Position numbers and translations under genes: made by a program. Below are positions 28,601-37,441 of a DNA stretch of 64,000 nt, piece by piece (within the stretch, counting starts at the first letter, position 1; every line of letters starts with the position of its first letter). A model generated the notes under the pieces. That model saw only the letters and a list, made by a program, of their open reading frames with translations. It was not told the DNA's origin and ran no database searches. This DNA comes from Pelagomonas calceolata (taxonomy: Eukaryota; Sar; Pelagophyceae; Pelagomonadales; Pelagomonadaceae): positions 1 to 64,000 of the forward strand of contig CAKKNE010000006.1 of assembly GCA_918797485.1 (NCBI GenBank). Direction: 5' to 3'.

Positions 28601-30169
28601 AGCGACGGCACTTTTGTGATTGCCGTCGGCGATGGAACGGGGGGTCCGCTAGAAACGGCGGGCCCCGAGTCGGTGACCTTCGAGGGCGCCGACGATGATC
28701 TGGTGACGGGGGACAAGGTCGTGGTCATCAAGACGGGGCGGACGGGCGTCGTCGCGTCCATTTCTGGAGCGCAGTGGTATAGAGTTGTGATGGATGATAC
28801 GAGGGGCACGCCGGCGCACGACGAGCTCGGGGAGAACTTTCGGCCGTCCCAGATTCGGAAGCGGGGCCTCGAGAAGCCGTCGCCCGATATCGTGGAGGGC
28901 GCGCGCGTGATCATCGAGAACGACGCGCCGTCGCGGCTCGTGACGCCGAAGGGGCTGCCGCCCCGCATCGGGCGGGGCACGATCGTCGAAGTGCGATCGG
29001 GCGGCTGGCGCGTGGTCCAGTACGACCAGGGCACGGGCCGCGCGACGGATTCCGTGCGCGTCGCGCGATTGGTAGCATTAGTGCCGGCGGGCGCGCCGCC
29101 GCCTTTACCAGGACCACCGGTGCCGCCGCCGCCGCCGAAGGAGAAGCCGCCGAATTACCAGAAGATCACCAAACTCAGAGTTCATTCCACGGCGCGGCGC
29201 GAGCTCGATCGGGCCAAAGCAAGGGCCGCGCCCGACGAGGAGGGGATGAAGTGCCAGTGCTGGTCGCGCAAGAAGTGGGACGCGAATGTGGAGAAGCTGT
29301 TGGCCGGCGACATCCACTCGTTACCCGGTCGGAGCGGCCCGCTGAAATGCATGCGCGTCGGGCCCTCGATCCGAGAACAGAAGGATCGGTTCATGCGCGA
29401 GAAGTCGATTGGGGTGGAGTGCGACGAGCAGTGTCTGAATAGGGCCCAGTCCATCGAGTGCACGAACGAAAACTGCGGCGTCAACGGAGGCACCTGTAAC
29501 AACCGGCAGTTCCACTTAGGGCGGAGCCCGAAGATCGACGTCCGGAAAAAAGATGGGGAGTGGGGCCTCGTGGCCGCGGAGCCGCTGGCGAAGAAGCGGT
29601 TCATCATCGAATGCCTCGGGGAGCTCGTGGACCGGGAGGAGGCCAAGGATAGGTTCGCCAAGGCCCGGGACGGCTACTTCATGGCGGTCTCGTCCCTCGG
29701 CTTAGTTGTGGACGCGACGAAGACGGGCTCCGCGGCGCGCTTCGCGAAGCACTCAAACGAGCCGAACTGCGTGATCGAGACGTGGAAGTGCGGCATCGAC
29801 GAGAGGTACGGCCTTTTTGCTTTGAGGGAGATTGGTGAGAACGAGGAGCTGACGTACGACCACGGCTGGATTCGGGAACTGAGGCAACCCATCAAAGGGG
29901 GCCGCGCGGGCCCGGGGGCCGCCGCGCGGCGCGCGTCGGGCGCTCTCCATGGCGAGGACACGGACGACGACGTCGAGAAGGGTTTGGCCGCTCCTAGACC
30001 CTTCGCCGAGGAGGAGGACGAGCAGTACTGCGACGGCTGCCACGCGCCCGTCAGCGACCCGGCGGCCTGCAAGGCGTGCAAGAAGAAGCTCTGCTACGCC
30101 TGCGCGAAGACGACGGCCGAGGAGTACGAGGAGGCGTCGCCCTGGTACTGCCCGGAGTGCAACCACTGA
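25604..30169 (+). CDS. Large AWS-SET protein with KOW/Tudor-like repeats and C-terminal zinc finger
   Basis: A 1521-residue protein. The N-terminal ~250 residues are Pro/Ala-rich and disordered. Three copies of a module related to GRVATLLEKKQRGWLVVELD lie at about 253, 735 and 829, with further KOW/Tudor-like strands (GDRIRVVEHAKYQGRLGTVV, about 368; GDKVVVIKTGRTGVVASI, about 1035). Near 1215-1310 is a Cys-rich AWS region (CDEQCLNRAQSIEC). The SET domain follows (about 1312-1425): GEWGLVAAEPL, RFAKHSNEPNC, ELTYDHGW. A PHD-like CDGC...CYAC...WYCPEC finger ends the protein. This resembles H3K36-type methyltransferases. RFxNHSCxPN and ELTYDY are changed at key positions (N to K, C to N, Y to H), so activity is uncertain. 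ATG 25604 has a good context. Confidence 0.85.
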   Translation: MAAMAAARALTVNQYLERRNRYDGLCANMEVTPTYDRAPASREVPLFPQGRPPSPVADPLPVVAFQPPLSPPTPHRAAAQRPGRAALPPPPPPPPPPPPPPREAARVAPKKRGRDPKPRSPARLPARPAALPPPDDAAEVHDEIAGSLTPPAASPLQEARMLDDDDLPQAAPASPPDASPPRLADPNMGALAKRRMEGQEKAPAKKRGRKKQAQPPPMMASPPRPENGQAPPLRLTSSPPGLLSGQEQQQKLRINASGRVATLLEKKQRGWLVVELDENQGEDGAPFEQRSIRSNFVTFLDSAGNDVIPTKKKRKRPSVPAIAPPAPGQQPVSFAQVSDQNRPRSGSVDLDAPPPPKPKKRTKRNKVEYNTGDRIRVVEHAKYQGRLGTVVKRTVAWVEVHLDSLQPGEKELTASFRKKDLVLLNDAGDAALTEAALPPPAAPAPPPRPVEDDDVISDDELPPHLAQVIGKKVAIPMQQGGGYGVVARIQDGICEVTVQGRDKEEFVTSHIDELILADGTKLGRFIRKGEPDVPPTQPPAPAPAPPAPAPQEDDGAFELPDPPLPLEVGCAVVDLNQNNRKGRIVDKSKAWFKVQFPGDASVKSLQKKSLRAIPESQAAAPRTPAPPPAAAPAPDYEFDEAAAVAAPAPAPAPAPRLASPAAFLPDVPSWPTGDAAAPAAPPPGVAAAPPPPPPAGGPKKPASKPRGRVPAAPAAPAGVILPLAGAPPAGAPIRVRTAGGREAIVLEKMQRGWFRVELDQNANDEGGAGERKSMRRPHGFAPGQDHLLDAAPQAAFVPKPKGSGSSKGRKSSVQQSGPGPVPVGAVQAITAGGRVATILERKQRGWFAVELDGNANDEGGAFERKSMRRPMFAPGQDSVLDSAPESEGVKAVAAQKAAAGPKPPKQPSKPRAKKPAASPSAALAAAKAPRPPASDDEAAQEPPPNIGEGPPGPDRGTELEDPGAQDSDMFTKGARVAVVSGSPDFNDGPPRRGVVVKARSDGTFVIAVGDGTGGPLETAGPESVTFEGADDDLVTGDKVVVIKTGRTGVVASISGAQWYRVVMDDTRGTPAHDELGENFRPSQIRKRGLEKPSPDIVEGARVIIENDAPSRLVTPKGLPPRIGRGTIVEVRSGGWRVVQYDQGTGRATDSVRVARLVALVPAGAPPPLPGPPVPPPPPKEKPPNYQKITKLRVHSTARRELDRAKARAAPDEEGMKCQCWSRKKWDANVEKLLAGDIHSLPGRSGPLKCMRVGPSIREQKDRFMREKSIGVECDEQCLNRAQSIECTNENCGVNGGTCNNRQFHLGRSPKIDVRKKDGEWGLVAAEPLAKKRFIIECLGELVDREEAKDRFAKARDGYFMAVSSLGLVVDATKTGSAARFAKHSNEPNCVIETWKCGIDERYGLFALREIGENEELTYDHGWIRELRQPIKGGRAGPGAAARRASGALHGEDTDDDVEKGLAAPRPFAEEEDEQYCDGCHAPVSDPAACKACKKKLCYACAKTTAEEYEEASPWYCPECNH

Positions 30170-30258
30170 CCGGAGACCCCCCCATCCCTTTTTATCCGGC
30201 GGCGGATTGGCTGAGACCCCCTGACTAATCCCTTTGAAAACAAATGCTTACAACTATC

Positions 30259-31599
30259 CTAATAGAAGGACATTTCCTTCCCGCCTCGGCTCTTGAGAAG
30301 CCGATTGATGGCGTCGAAGTCGTCCTCCTCCGTGGCCGATGAGAGTCCATCATTTTGGTACCAATTTACCTCTACGATGAGGGGACAGCCGCCGACGAGA
30401 CGCAGCATATTCGTCGACGTGAGTACTGGAGTCTCATAGACCATGAGGGATCTGAGGGTCTGGGCGCTACGACTTTGCAAGATTGTATCGATTGCCGCCG
30501 GGCTCAAACTGTTCTCCGCCGTCAGCGAAAGATGCTCCAGAGACAAACTATCGCACAGAACTTGCAGGCACGCGTCGTCGACCTCACAGTTCCATCCTAG
30601 TTCGAGGCTTTTGAGCGTCGGCCGCGCCTGCACCAGCGAACGATAGAAGTCAAGCCCAGCAGCGAATTCATCCGGCAGGCTCAAGTGCGTCAGCAGCTCA
30701 AAGCCTCTAGCACACTGGAGGACTGTATGCAGCGAGATCTCAGTCTCAGAATAAAAGTCCATCTTTTTCAGACGACCCCTCAAAGGCGTCCGCAACAGCA
30801 CATCCATCAAGGCCGGCCGTACAGTGCACTCGGAAAGATCCACTTCGTCCGCGCGCGTGCACGCCCGCACCGTCTCTTCGATCGCGGCGTACCGGACCGG
30901 CTCCCCACCAAAGTTAAGACGTTTCGTGTTGGGAAAATGCTTGGCGTAGCTTTCGGCTTCTCCGATTCCAATAATGGGGTTGTAATTGGCATTGCCGAGT
31001 TCAACGTGTTCAAGCAAGGGACACAGGCCGCTTAATTCTGCGCAGAATTCATCAATATCCTCACCCGTGATGGTGTCGACCTCACTAAAGCGCAAAGTCA
31101 ATTCCTTCAGCTGTGGGGATGCGCGGCACAGTTCCAAGGCAAAATCTCTACCAATTGAGTAGGGCATGGGAGTGACATAGAGCTTGAGCAGACGACCTCG
31201 CGTGCTTACTACGAAGCTCCGAAGCGCGGCTAGGATATCAGCTGACGGATTATTGTTGCAGTGGTTCGTAAATACTCTGAGATGTCGGCATCCGCTGCCG
31301 AACACCCGTCCCTTGGCCTCGATGGCTTTCCCATCCGACCCGCCATGCGACCCCATGCCAGGTCGGATAGACAAGTATTCCACCACTGCGTGATCCCTGG
31401 CGGCCAAACGCACCGCGGCCACGCACGCGCGGCAGGCGCTCCGCAGAGCGAGTAGGTCGGCCGGATCTCCTTTCTCCCAGGAAATTGTTCGATGAAATTG
31501 TTTCCTTCGCCCCGCATACAATGCGATACGCGCAAGCAGCTCGACAGGCAATCCATCGAGCCGAGGTGTTGGCCGCGCTGCCGCAGCGCTCGCAGCCAT
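30259..31599 (-). CDS. F-box-like leucine-rich repeat protein
   Basis: A 446-residue protein. The start has an F-box-like stretch (LDGLPVELLARIALYA, residues about 14-29, then LRSACRACVAAVR). The remainder holds irregular leucine-rich repeats such as LKELTLRFSEVDTITGEDI, LLEHVELGNANYN, LTHLSLPDEF, LKSLELGWNCEVDDACLQVL and LEHLSLTAENSLSPAAI. F-box/LRR proteins are substrate receptors of SCF ubiquitin ligases; that role is inferred. It converges with the SET gene (89 bp). It is somewhat lower in GC than its neighbours. Confidence 0.75.
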   Translation of the reverse strand: MAASAAAARPTPRLDGLPVELLARIALYAGRRKQFHRTISWEKGDPADLLALRSACRACVAAVRLAARDHAVVEYLSIRPGMGSHGGSDGKAIEAKGRVFGSGCRHLRVFTNHCNNNPSADILAALRSFVVSTRGRLLKLYVTPMPYSIGRDFALELCRASPQLKELTLRFSEVDTITGEDIDEFCAELSGLCPLLEHVELGNANYNPIIGIGEAESYAKHFPNTKRLNFGGEPVRYAAIEETVRACTRADEVDLSECTVRPALMDVLLRTPLRGRLKKMDFYSETEISLHTVLQCARGFELLTHLSLPDEFAAGLDFYRSLVQARPTLKSLELGWNCEVDDACLQVLCDSLSLEHLSLTAENSLSPAAIDTILQSRSAQTLRSLMVYETPVLTSTNMLRLVGGCPLIVEVNWYQNDGLSSATEEDDFDAINRLLKSRGGKEMSFY

Positions 31600-31711
31600 G
31601 ATCGGTGCGCTCCTTGAACTCGCGCTTACAATTTTTGGACGCACGGACACCTGTGTTTCGACCAAAAAAGCCAAAAAAGCCAAGTGACGGCGTGCGGCCT
31701 TGTTTACAAGT

Positions 31712-31725
31712 GTAAGACACTAGCA
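31712..31725 (-). promoter_or_regulatory. TGCTAGTGTCTTAC motif, copy 3
   Basis: The motif lies 113 bp upstream of the F-box/LRR gene start, pointing towards it on the minus strand. Confidence 0.4.
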
Positions 31726-31819
31726 AGCCGGGAAAAACCCTCTACATGATAGTACATCGGCCGAGACCCTCTGTTTTAACCTTCGAGTGGACATGTAAAA
31801 ACCGACGCGTCTTAGGACC

Positions 31820-32227
31820 TCAGCCGCGGCCGCCGCTCCGTCCCCGGCCGCCGCCCCGGCCCTTGCCCTCGCGCCCCCGGCCGCGGCCCCGCCCCCGGCC
31901 CCGCCCGCGCCCTCGGCCGTCCGCGTTCACGCGGCCGCCGCGGCCGCCCTTGCCGGGCTGGTGCTTTTTGCGGGACTCCTCTTCTTCCGCCACCATATCA
32001 ATAATTTCGTCGGGAATTCTCAGATATTTGATCGAGTTCCCGCGAATGTAGCACTGCGGCAGCTTCCAGAAGCGGTCGCCGTCGCGGCTCGTGCAGATGA
32101 CGTCCTCGAGATTCACGTTCATCCAGGTGTCGGCGCCGACGAGCTTGCCGTTGTACGTGTCGCCGTTTTTCAGCTCAATCAACATCGCCTGGCCCGTGGC
32201 CGTCGACAGGAGGCTCAGCGGCAGCAT
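31820..32227 (-). CDS. LSM4: U6 snRNA-associated Sm-like protein LSm4
   Basis: A 135-residue protein matching LSm4 along its length: [40 protein letters not shown], the Sm2 motif [16 protein letters not shown], then an Arg-Gly (RGG) tail. LSm4 is part of the Lsm2-8 ring on U6 snRNA in the nucleus and the Lsm1-7 ring in cytoplasmic mRNA decay. It is divergent from the gene at 32625. Confidence 0.95.
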   Translation of the reverse strand: MLPLSLLSTATGQAMLIELKNGDTYNGKLVGADTWMNVNLEDVICTSRDGDRFWKLPQCYIRGNSIKYLRIPDEIIDMVAEEEESRKKHQPGKGGRGGRVNADGRGRGRGRGRGRGRGREGKGRGGGRGRSGGRG

Positions 32228-32401
32228 GTTTCACCGCTTCTCTGCTTAGCAGCCCTCTGGGTGTGTTTTGCAGGACGGCGCGGCGCGCGCGCTGGCTGGC
32301 TGCGAGCGCAAGTGATGCGGCTTCTTCTGGCAATCGTCTCAGAACGCGTAGCCAAATCGACGCGTAAATCAGCGTCCCTTGGCCGCCGCGCCCCCGGCCC
32401 A

Positions 32402-32415
32402 TGCTAGTGTCTTAC
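32402..32415 (+). promoter_or_regulatory. TGCTAGTGTCTTAC motif, copy 4
   Basis: The motif lies 210 bp before the ATG at 32625 and points towards that gene. Confidence 0.4.
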
Positions 32416-32624
32416 AGCCGCTGCTACGGCTCGTCGCGGAGCTGAGTTTGCAAGGCTGGAGGCAACGTAGGCACCTGGCAGTACCGCATTGGGATCGCTT
32501 GATACGCCAGCAAGTCCAGCGCTCTCAATTGATAGCCGTCAGAGGCTGGGCCACAGCATCCCTCGCCGTCAGCGCTTCAGACGCCGGCACAGCATCCCTC
32601 GCCGTCAGCGCATCATCAGTGGAA

Positions 32625-33515
32625 ATGAGCGCCCGCGGCGCACAGATCGTCGGACGCCTCGCCGGGCGCCGCCGCCTCTCGTCCCCATCCGGCGGCGGCC
32701 GCGGCGCCGGCCGCGGCGGTCGGGGCCGCGGCCGAGGGAAGGGCCGCGCGGCGCGCGGCCGCGGCGGCCGCGGCCGGGGCACGGGCCTCGAGGCGCCGCC
32801 CGGTGCCGTCGTCTGGGACGCGCAGGTGCACGACCCGCGGCCGCTCAACCTCGGCTTCGTCCGCGACGCGACGAAGAACGAGATCCACGCGGCCCACAAG
32901 GGCGGCGTGGAGATAGCGGCCCTGAGCGCCAAGCATGGTTTGCCCGTGGACCGCATCAAGGCGATTTTGATGCTCAAGGACCTCGAGGACGACGCCAGAG
33001 CAGCCGGCACGGTCCACGAGGGCCTCAACAATGAATTCGAGCAGCACGCGACCCAATTCCTCAAGGAAGTGAGCGGGTACTACGGCGTGCCCGTGCCGAA
33101 CAGCCATCATAGAGCGGACACGGACGCGGCGGCGTCGTCCTCTCAAAAGCGCCTCGTGGCCCTCGGCGAGGACGACGACGAGGCGGCCGTGCGCGCGGCG
33201 CTCGCGGCGCGCGACGAGGCCGCGGCGGCGGACTCTGATGGTGTGGCGGCCGAGGAAATTGTAGAGGTGGCGCCGCGGCCGGCGGAGCCCGGCGCCTTCG
33301 TCTTCCGGGACCTCGACGCGGATACTACAAAAGTCGTGTCCAAGGGCGGCGGCGAGCGCGCCGCCGACGCGGCCGACGAGGCGCACCGGTCCTGGGCGCG
33401 CAAGGAGCCGTTCTGGGACGCGCACGCGGCCGAGCGGCGCTGGGCCGAGCGCGGGCGGAAGGAAGGCGTCGAGGAGGCGTCGGCGGCGTCCTCCTCAGAG
33501 GGCGTGCAGAGCTAA
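32625..33515 (+). CDS. Gly-Arg-rich protein, possibly mitoribosomal (Bot1p/EMR1-like)
   Basis: A 296-residue protein. The first 70 residues are Gly-Arg-rich after MSARGAQIVGRLAGRRRLSS, which could be a mitochondrial presequence. Residues about 85-130 (DPRPLNLGFVRDATKNEIHA, GGVEIAALSAKHGLPVDRIK, AILMLKDLE) resemble the helix-turn-helix region of the Bot1p/EMR1 mitochondrial small-subunit family, where a sequence-specific "VxRVKAIL" helix recurs. The C-terminus is acidic and Ala-rich, ending in a helical WARKEPFWDAHAAERRWAER segment. The assignment rests on one motif and is tentative. A 33-bp direct duplication lies just upstream (about 32550-32612). Confidence 0.5.
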   Translation: MSARGAQIVGRLAGRRRLSSPSGGGRGAGRGGRGRGRGKGRAARGRGGRGRGTGLEAPPGAVVWDAQVHDPRPLNLGFVRDATKNEIHAAHKGGVEIAALSAKHGLPVDRIKAILMLKDLEDDARAAGTVHEGLNNEFEQHATQFLKEVSGYYGVPVPNSHHRADTDAAASSSQKRLVALGEDDDEAAVRAALAARDEAAAADSDGVAAEEIVEVAPRPAEPGAFVFRDLDADTTKVVSKGGGERAADAADEAHRSWARKEPFWDAHAAERRWAERGRKEGVEEASAASSSEGVQS

Positions 33516-33789
33516 TATTTGTGTAACGCACTCGTTCGACACGGGTTTTCCACACAGAATGGGAGAGGCCAGGCTCTGTTGCATTTGTTAGCCATCTTGG
33601 CGTAGCGTTTTACTCGAGCAGGCTTGCCACAAGACCAGCAAACCGCGATAGAAGGAGTTATAGCTCGACGCTTCGCGTGTGGAAACCACAACAGGGCCAG
33701 CTATAAACAGTCTCCTGGACAGCGTCGAGACGCCGTCGACGCGTCAAGCATTGTGGCTACAGCCCTGCTCCTGGGGGCGCCTCGTAGTC

Positions 33790-35285
33790 ATGACGCGAGA
33801 CCCCACCGCCACCGGTTCCGGAGACTCCAGCGCGACGACCGAGCTTGGAGAGCGCGACGAGGTCGTGATTACCGTCGCCGAGCTCTCCGTGGACACTGCG
33901 GCGGCTGCGGCGCCGCGCACCCCGCCTGGACGCCCAAGTGCCGCGCGTGCGCCGACTCCTCCTCTTCGACGCTCGCGTCGGACCTGCGGCGCGCGTCTAC
34001 CGCTTCCTCTGACCCGTCGACTTCCTCGGCGGCATCCTTCGGCGCACCGCCACCGCCGAACCCCATCTTCACGCGCGCCGCGGCGCCGCCCATCGACGCA
34101 GCGGCGGCGCGCCGCGCGGCCGCTCTGAGAACGCGCGTCGAGAACGACGCCCTCGACGGCGAGGCGGCCTACCAGCTCGCGCTCATGTATACTAGTGGAA
34201 ACGGCGTCGTGCGCGACGAGGCCGAGAGCCTTCGTTTGCTGCGCGGCGCGGCGGAGGTCGGCCACCGCGACGCCGCGGCTTTGTTGGGTGTGGCGCCCGT
34301 CGTGCAGGCCCCTGCGCCGCCGCCGCCGCCACGACGCGTCGTTGCGCCGATCGGCTCGGCCTGGGCGGCGGCGCCGTCGCCGCCGCCGCCGCGCGGCCCG
34401 CCGAGCCCCGGCCGGGTGCTCCCCGGCCAGGGTCGAGGCTTCTTCTCGTTCGGCGGCGGCCTCTTCTCCCAGCGACCGCCGGCGCCGGGGCTGCTCGCCG
34501 AGCTCGGCGGCGAGCGGCTCGAGGACGTGTCGCCGCCGCTGGCGTCCTCGCCGCCTCTGCTGGCCCCGTCGTCCATGCTGGCGCCGCCCCCAATTCCTTC
34601 GCTCCCGCCTCCGGTGGTTCCACCGCCCATGCCGGCGCCGCCGCCCGCGGCGCCGGCGCCGCCGCCCGCGCCGGCGAAGACGCGCGGCGTCGTGCGCTGG
34701 TACGCGGCGGACAAGGGCTACGGCTTCCTCTCGAGCGGGCCCGGGGCCGACGTCTTCGTGTTCCAAGACGACGTCACGGACCACGAGGCGCGCGGCCCGC
34801 TGAAGGAGGGCGAGGCCGTCACGTTTACCGTTTCGATGTACCGGGGCAAACCCAAAGCTCTGGACGTCGAGCGCGACGTACCGGTACCGGCCGTCACCGT
34901 CGCGCCCCCGGCTCCTCCAGCGCCTCTGGCGCCTCCGGCCGCGCCGCGCCGCGTTGGTCGCGTGCGCTGGTTTGATATCGCTCGCAAATATGGTTTCATC
35001 GTGCCGCTCGACGGTGCGCCCGACGTGTTCCTGCACTTGCGGGATTTGGACCCAGGCGTCGCCGAAGCCCTCGAGGAGCTCGCCGTCGTCTCCTACGACG
35101 TCGTGCCCTACCGGGACAAGACCAAGGCCGTCCGCCTCCAGATCGTCGACGCGGCGGCGTACGCGCAGCTCGTGCTCGAGAATCAGGGGCGCACGCTCTC
35201 CGTTCAAGACGCGGCCGTCGAACTCGGTCGTCTACGCGCTATCCCCCTCCCTCCGCGCGCCGGCGAGGATCCGACCCGGGTATAA
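33790..35285 (+). CDS. RanBP2-type zinc finger, Sel1 repeat and two cold-shock domains; start unresolved
   Basis: The main frame runs to 35285 and encodes CGGCGAAHPAWTPKCRAC (CxxC-x10-CxxC, RanBP2-type finger, near 33900), a Sel1 unit (GEAAYQLALMYTSGNGVVRD, ESLRLLRGAAEVGHRDAAAL), a Pro-rich linker, and two cold-shock domains: GVVRWYAADKGYGFLSS... DVFVFQDDV and RVRWFDIARKYGFIVP...DVFLHLRDL. Together these suggest an RNA-binding regulator. The frame has no ATG before the finger. The nearest good ATG (33790, MTRDPTATGSGDS) is in another frame, so an unseen small intron, an upstream exon or an indel must join them. I give 33790 as a provisional start. Confidence 0.65.
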
Positions 35286-35326
35286 AGTGTCCACAACAAT
35301 TATTTACACGCCTAGCGCTGCCGACT

Positions 35327-37066
35327 TCAGATAGTTGTCCCCGGGACCTCTGGCACGCTGTCGTCATCTTCCTCGTCGGTCGCCAATGGTTTCTTCCACC
35401 AGTGGAAGTCCTCCTCCGCGACGGCGAGCAAGGCTCGCCTCGCCCGCACGGCCGCCGGCCGGTTATTCTGCGCCTCCAAGCCGCGCCGGAGCAGCTCCGA
35501 CGCGTCGCCGTCGCCGCGCGCGAGCTCGGTGAATATCTTGACGGCCGACGGCCGGTCGTCTGCGACGTCGCCGCCGCCCTCGTCGCTCGCGTCGTCGTCA
35601 GGTTCGTCGAAGAAGTGTCGCTGGCGGGGCGGCGCCCGCGCGCGCGGCGTCGGCGCGCGGTTCAGCCTCAGCGCAAACTCATGGTCGCGCCTTTCCTGCG
35701 ACGCGCGCCTCGCTTCCTCCGAGTCGCGTGCCGGCGGCTCCACTAAGCTTACAGCTAGCGCGTGGTCTCGCCGCTCCTGCGACGCGCGCCGCGCAGCCTC
35801 CTCCTCCTCGGCACGCGCCGCGACCGCCTCCGCCTCGGCGCGCCGCGCCTGAGACAGGCGCCGCGCTTCCTCCTCGGCTCGGCGCGCCGCCTCCGCGCGC
35901 CGCGCTTCCTCCTCGGCGCGGCGCGCTTCCTCATCGGCGCGTCGCTGCGCCTCGGCGCGCCGCGCTTCCTCGTCGGCTCGTCGCTCCGCCTCTCGTCGGG
36001 CGTCCGCCTCGTCCGCCGCCGGGGCCACTTCGGCGTACCACCGCGCCTGCGACGCGCGCCGGGCCTCCTCCGCCGAGGGCGACGTGAGCGGCGAGATGCT
36101 GTCGTCCTGCGTCTGCGAGACGTCGTACTGGAAGCCTCCCGGCCTCGTCGCGCCGACCGCGTCGCTCTGGGGACTAGACCCGCCGCTGTCCGTCGGCTCC
36201 GCCTCGTCATAGGGCTCCAGCGCATTGGGCTCCGGCCGCGCCGCCGGCGTCGGCGTCGGCAGCACGGCGTCCAGCGCGTCGGGCTCGAGCGCGTCGCCGG
36301 AGGCGGGTGCGGCGAGGACAGGGCCGCGGGAGGCGACGGCGGCGAGCGCCGCGCGGCCCGCGGCGAGCGCCGCCTGCCCGCCCTCGAACGCGTCGGCGGC
36401 GGCCCCGCGCGCCGCCGCGATGTCGTCGACGAGCTCCCGGCGCGCGTCCTTGCCGCGCCGCTTCATGATCAAGCGGTGCCGCGTGTCCGTCGCGCGCATG
36501 ACCGTGTTGTTCGCCGCTTCGAGCCGCGTGGCGACCTCGCGCAGCGCCTTCAGGGTCGCGCGCCGCGTCTCGCCGCGCGCGCGCAGCGCGGCCACCACGG
36601 CCGCGTCGTAAAACACGGCGCCGGCGCGCCACGTCGGCGCGCCCCGCAGCGCGAGTTCGTACGATACGCCCGGCTGGCCCGGCCCGTCTCCTAGTAATTG
36701 CACTCCATCACCATCGCTCAAGGACGCGCGCGTGCCCTTGCCCACGGGCGCCTGGTTGACCGCGAAGCCGTTGTTCGTGTGGCACTCGACGACGGCATTT
36801 GTGTCCTCCGTGCGCTGGAAGATGCAGTGGACCTTGCTGAGGCGCTTCGACGCCTCGAGGGCGACGCGGTCGATCTGGGTTGAGGTCACGTCGGGCAGCG
36901 CGTCGTCGTGCGCCGACGCCGTCCTAAACACGGTGTCCGGCGCCTCGTAGTGCTCCGGCCGGCGCCCTACGACAACTCTCGTCGCGCAGAGCGGGATGAC
37001 CTCGGGGAAGGCAGCGTCGCCTTTTGTGCGTCGCAGGACGCCCCAGCAGGCGCGGTCGTGTTCCAT
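35327..37066 (-). CDS. FHA-domain protein with Arg/Glu/Ala coiled coil
   Basis: A 579-residue protein. Residues about 25-150 form an FHA domain: VVVGRRPEHYEAPD, the phosphothreonine-binding SKRLSKVHCIFQ (Ser-x-x-His) and HTNNGFAVNQAPVGKG. FHA domains bind phosphothreonine. A disordered Pro/Ser region follows, then a long (about 330-470) helix with many EEARRA-type heptads. The C-terminus contains a short helical region and an acidic DEEDDDSVPE. No catalytic domain is seen. It converges with the cold-shock gene (41 bp). Confidence 0.75.
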   Translation of the reverse strand: MEHDRACWGVLRRTKGDAAFPEVIPLCATRVVVGRRPEHYEAPDTVFRTASAHDDALPDVTSTQIDRVALEASKRLSKVHCIFQRTEDTNAVVECHTNNGFAVNQAPVGKGTRASLSDGDGVQLLGDGPGQPGVSYELALRGAPTWRAGAVFYDAAVVAALRARGETRRATLKALREVATRLEAANNTVMRATDTRHRLIMKRRGKDARRELVDDIAAARGAAADAFEGGQAALAAGRAALAAVASRGPVLAAPASGDALEPDALDAVLPTPTPAARPEPNALEPYDEAEPTDSGGSSPQSDAVGATRPGGFQYDVSQTQDDSISPLTSPSAEEARRASQARWYAEVAPAADEADARREAERRADEEARRAEAQRRADEEARRAEEEARRAEAARRAEEEARRLSQARRAEAEAVAARAEEEEAARRASQERRDHALAVSLVEPPARDSEEARRASQERRDHEFALRLNRAPTPRARAPPRQRHFFDEPDDDASDEGGGDVADDRPSAVKIFTELARGDGDASELLRRGLEAQNNRPAAVRARRALLAVAEEDFHWWKKPLATDEEDDDSVPEVPGTTI

Positions 37067-37244
37067 TGCCCGCTAGCGCATTTTGGTGTTTTGGTCTGCT
37101 TTGGCCCCAGTGCCTTGCTGCACACCTTAAGACTAGCCGGAATCGATGCTGCGCTAGTAACTATTCAAAAATAGTCACGACTATGCTGTAGCTTGATCGC
37201 TGGGTCGGTCTAGGCTGCAAACGAGATTCGCGCCGAGCACCGAT

Positions 37245-37370
37245 ACCTAGCGCTGTAAGACACTAGCAATAGGGTTCCGCGTATTAGCTCTAGTCCAGCC
37301 GGGGTGGGCCCGGGGGAGCGGGAGGGGTACGGGGGACCCTGCGACGTAACTAGCCTGAGCCTGAGCCATC
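37245..37370 (-). repeat. Dispersed ~130-bp repeat, copy 2
   Basis: This is the minus-strand counterpart of 20650-20785. It has the same CTAGTTACGTCGCAGGGT start, C-rich block and GCTAGTGTCTTAC end. It lies upstream of the FHA gene in the same relative orientation as copy 1 to its own downstream gene. Confidence 0.8.
37255..37268 (-). promoter_or_regulatory. TGCTAGTGTCTTAC motif, copy 5
   Basis: The motif lies 189 bp upstream of the FHA gene start, pointing towards it. Confidence 0.4.
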
Positions 37371-37425
37371 GACGCCATCGACGCGAACGCACGCCACATC
37401 GACGCCATCGCCGCGCCGTCGTAAA
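37369..37425. repeat. Short CATCGACGCCATCG repeats, introner-core-like
   Basis: Three partial copies of CATCGACGCCATCG lie between the dispersed repeat and the uS2 stop. The unit matches the palindromic core of the introners (CACGCCATCGACGCGATG), but no inverted repeats or target duplication flank it. Possibly a relic. Confidence 0.4.
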
Positions 37426-37441
37426 ACTATGGTCCCCCAAT

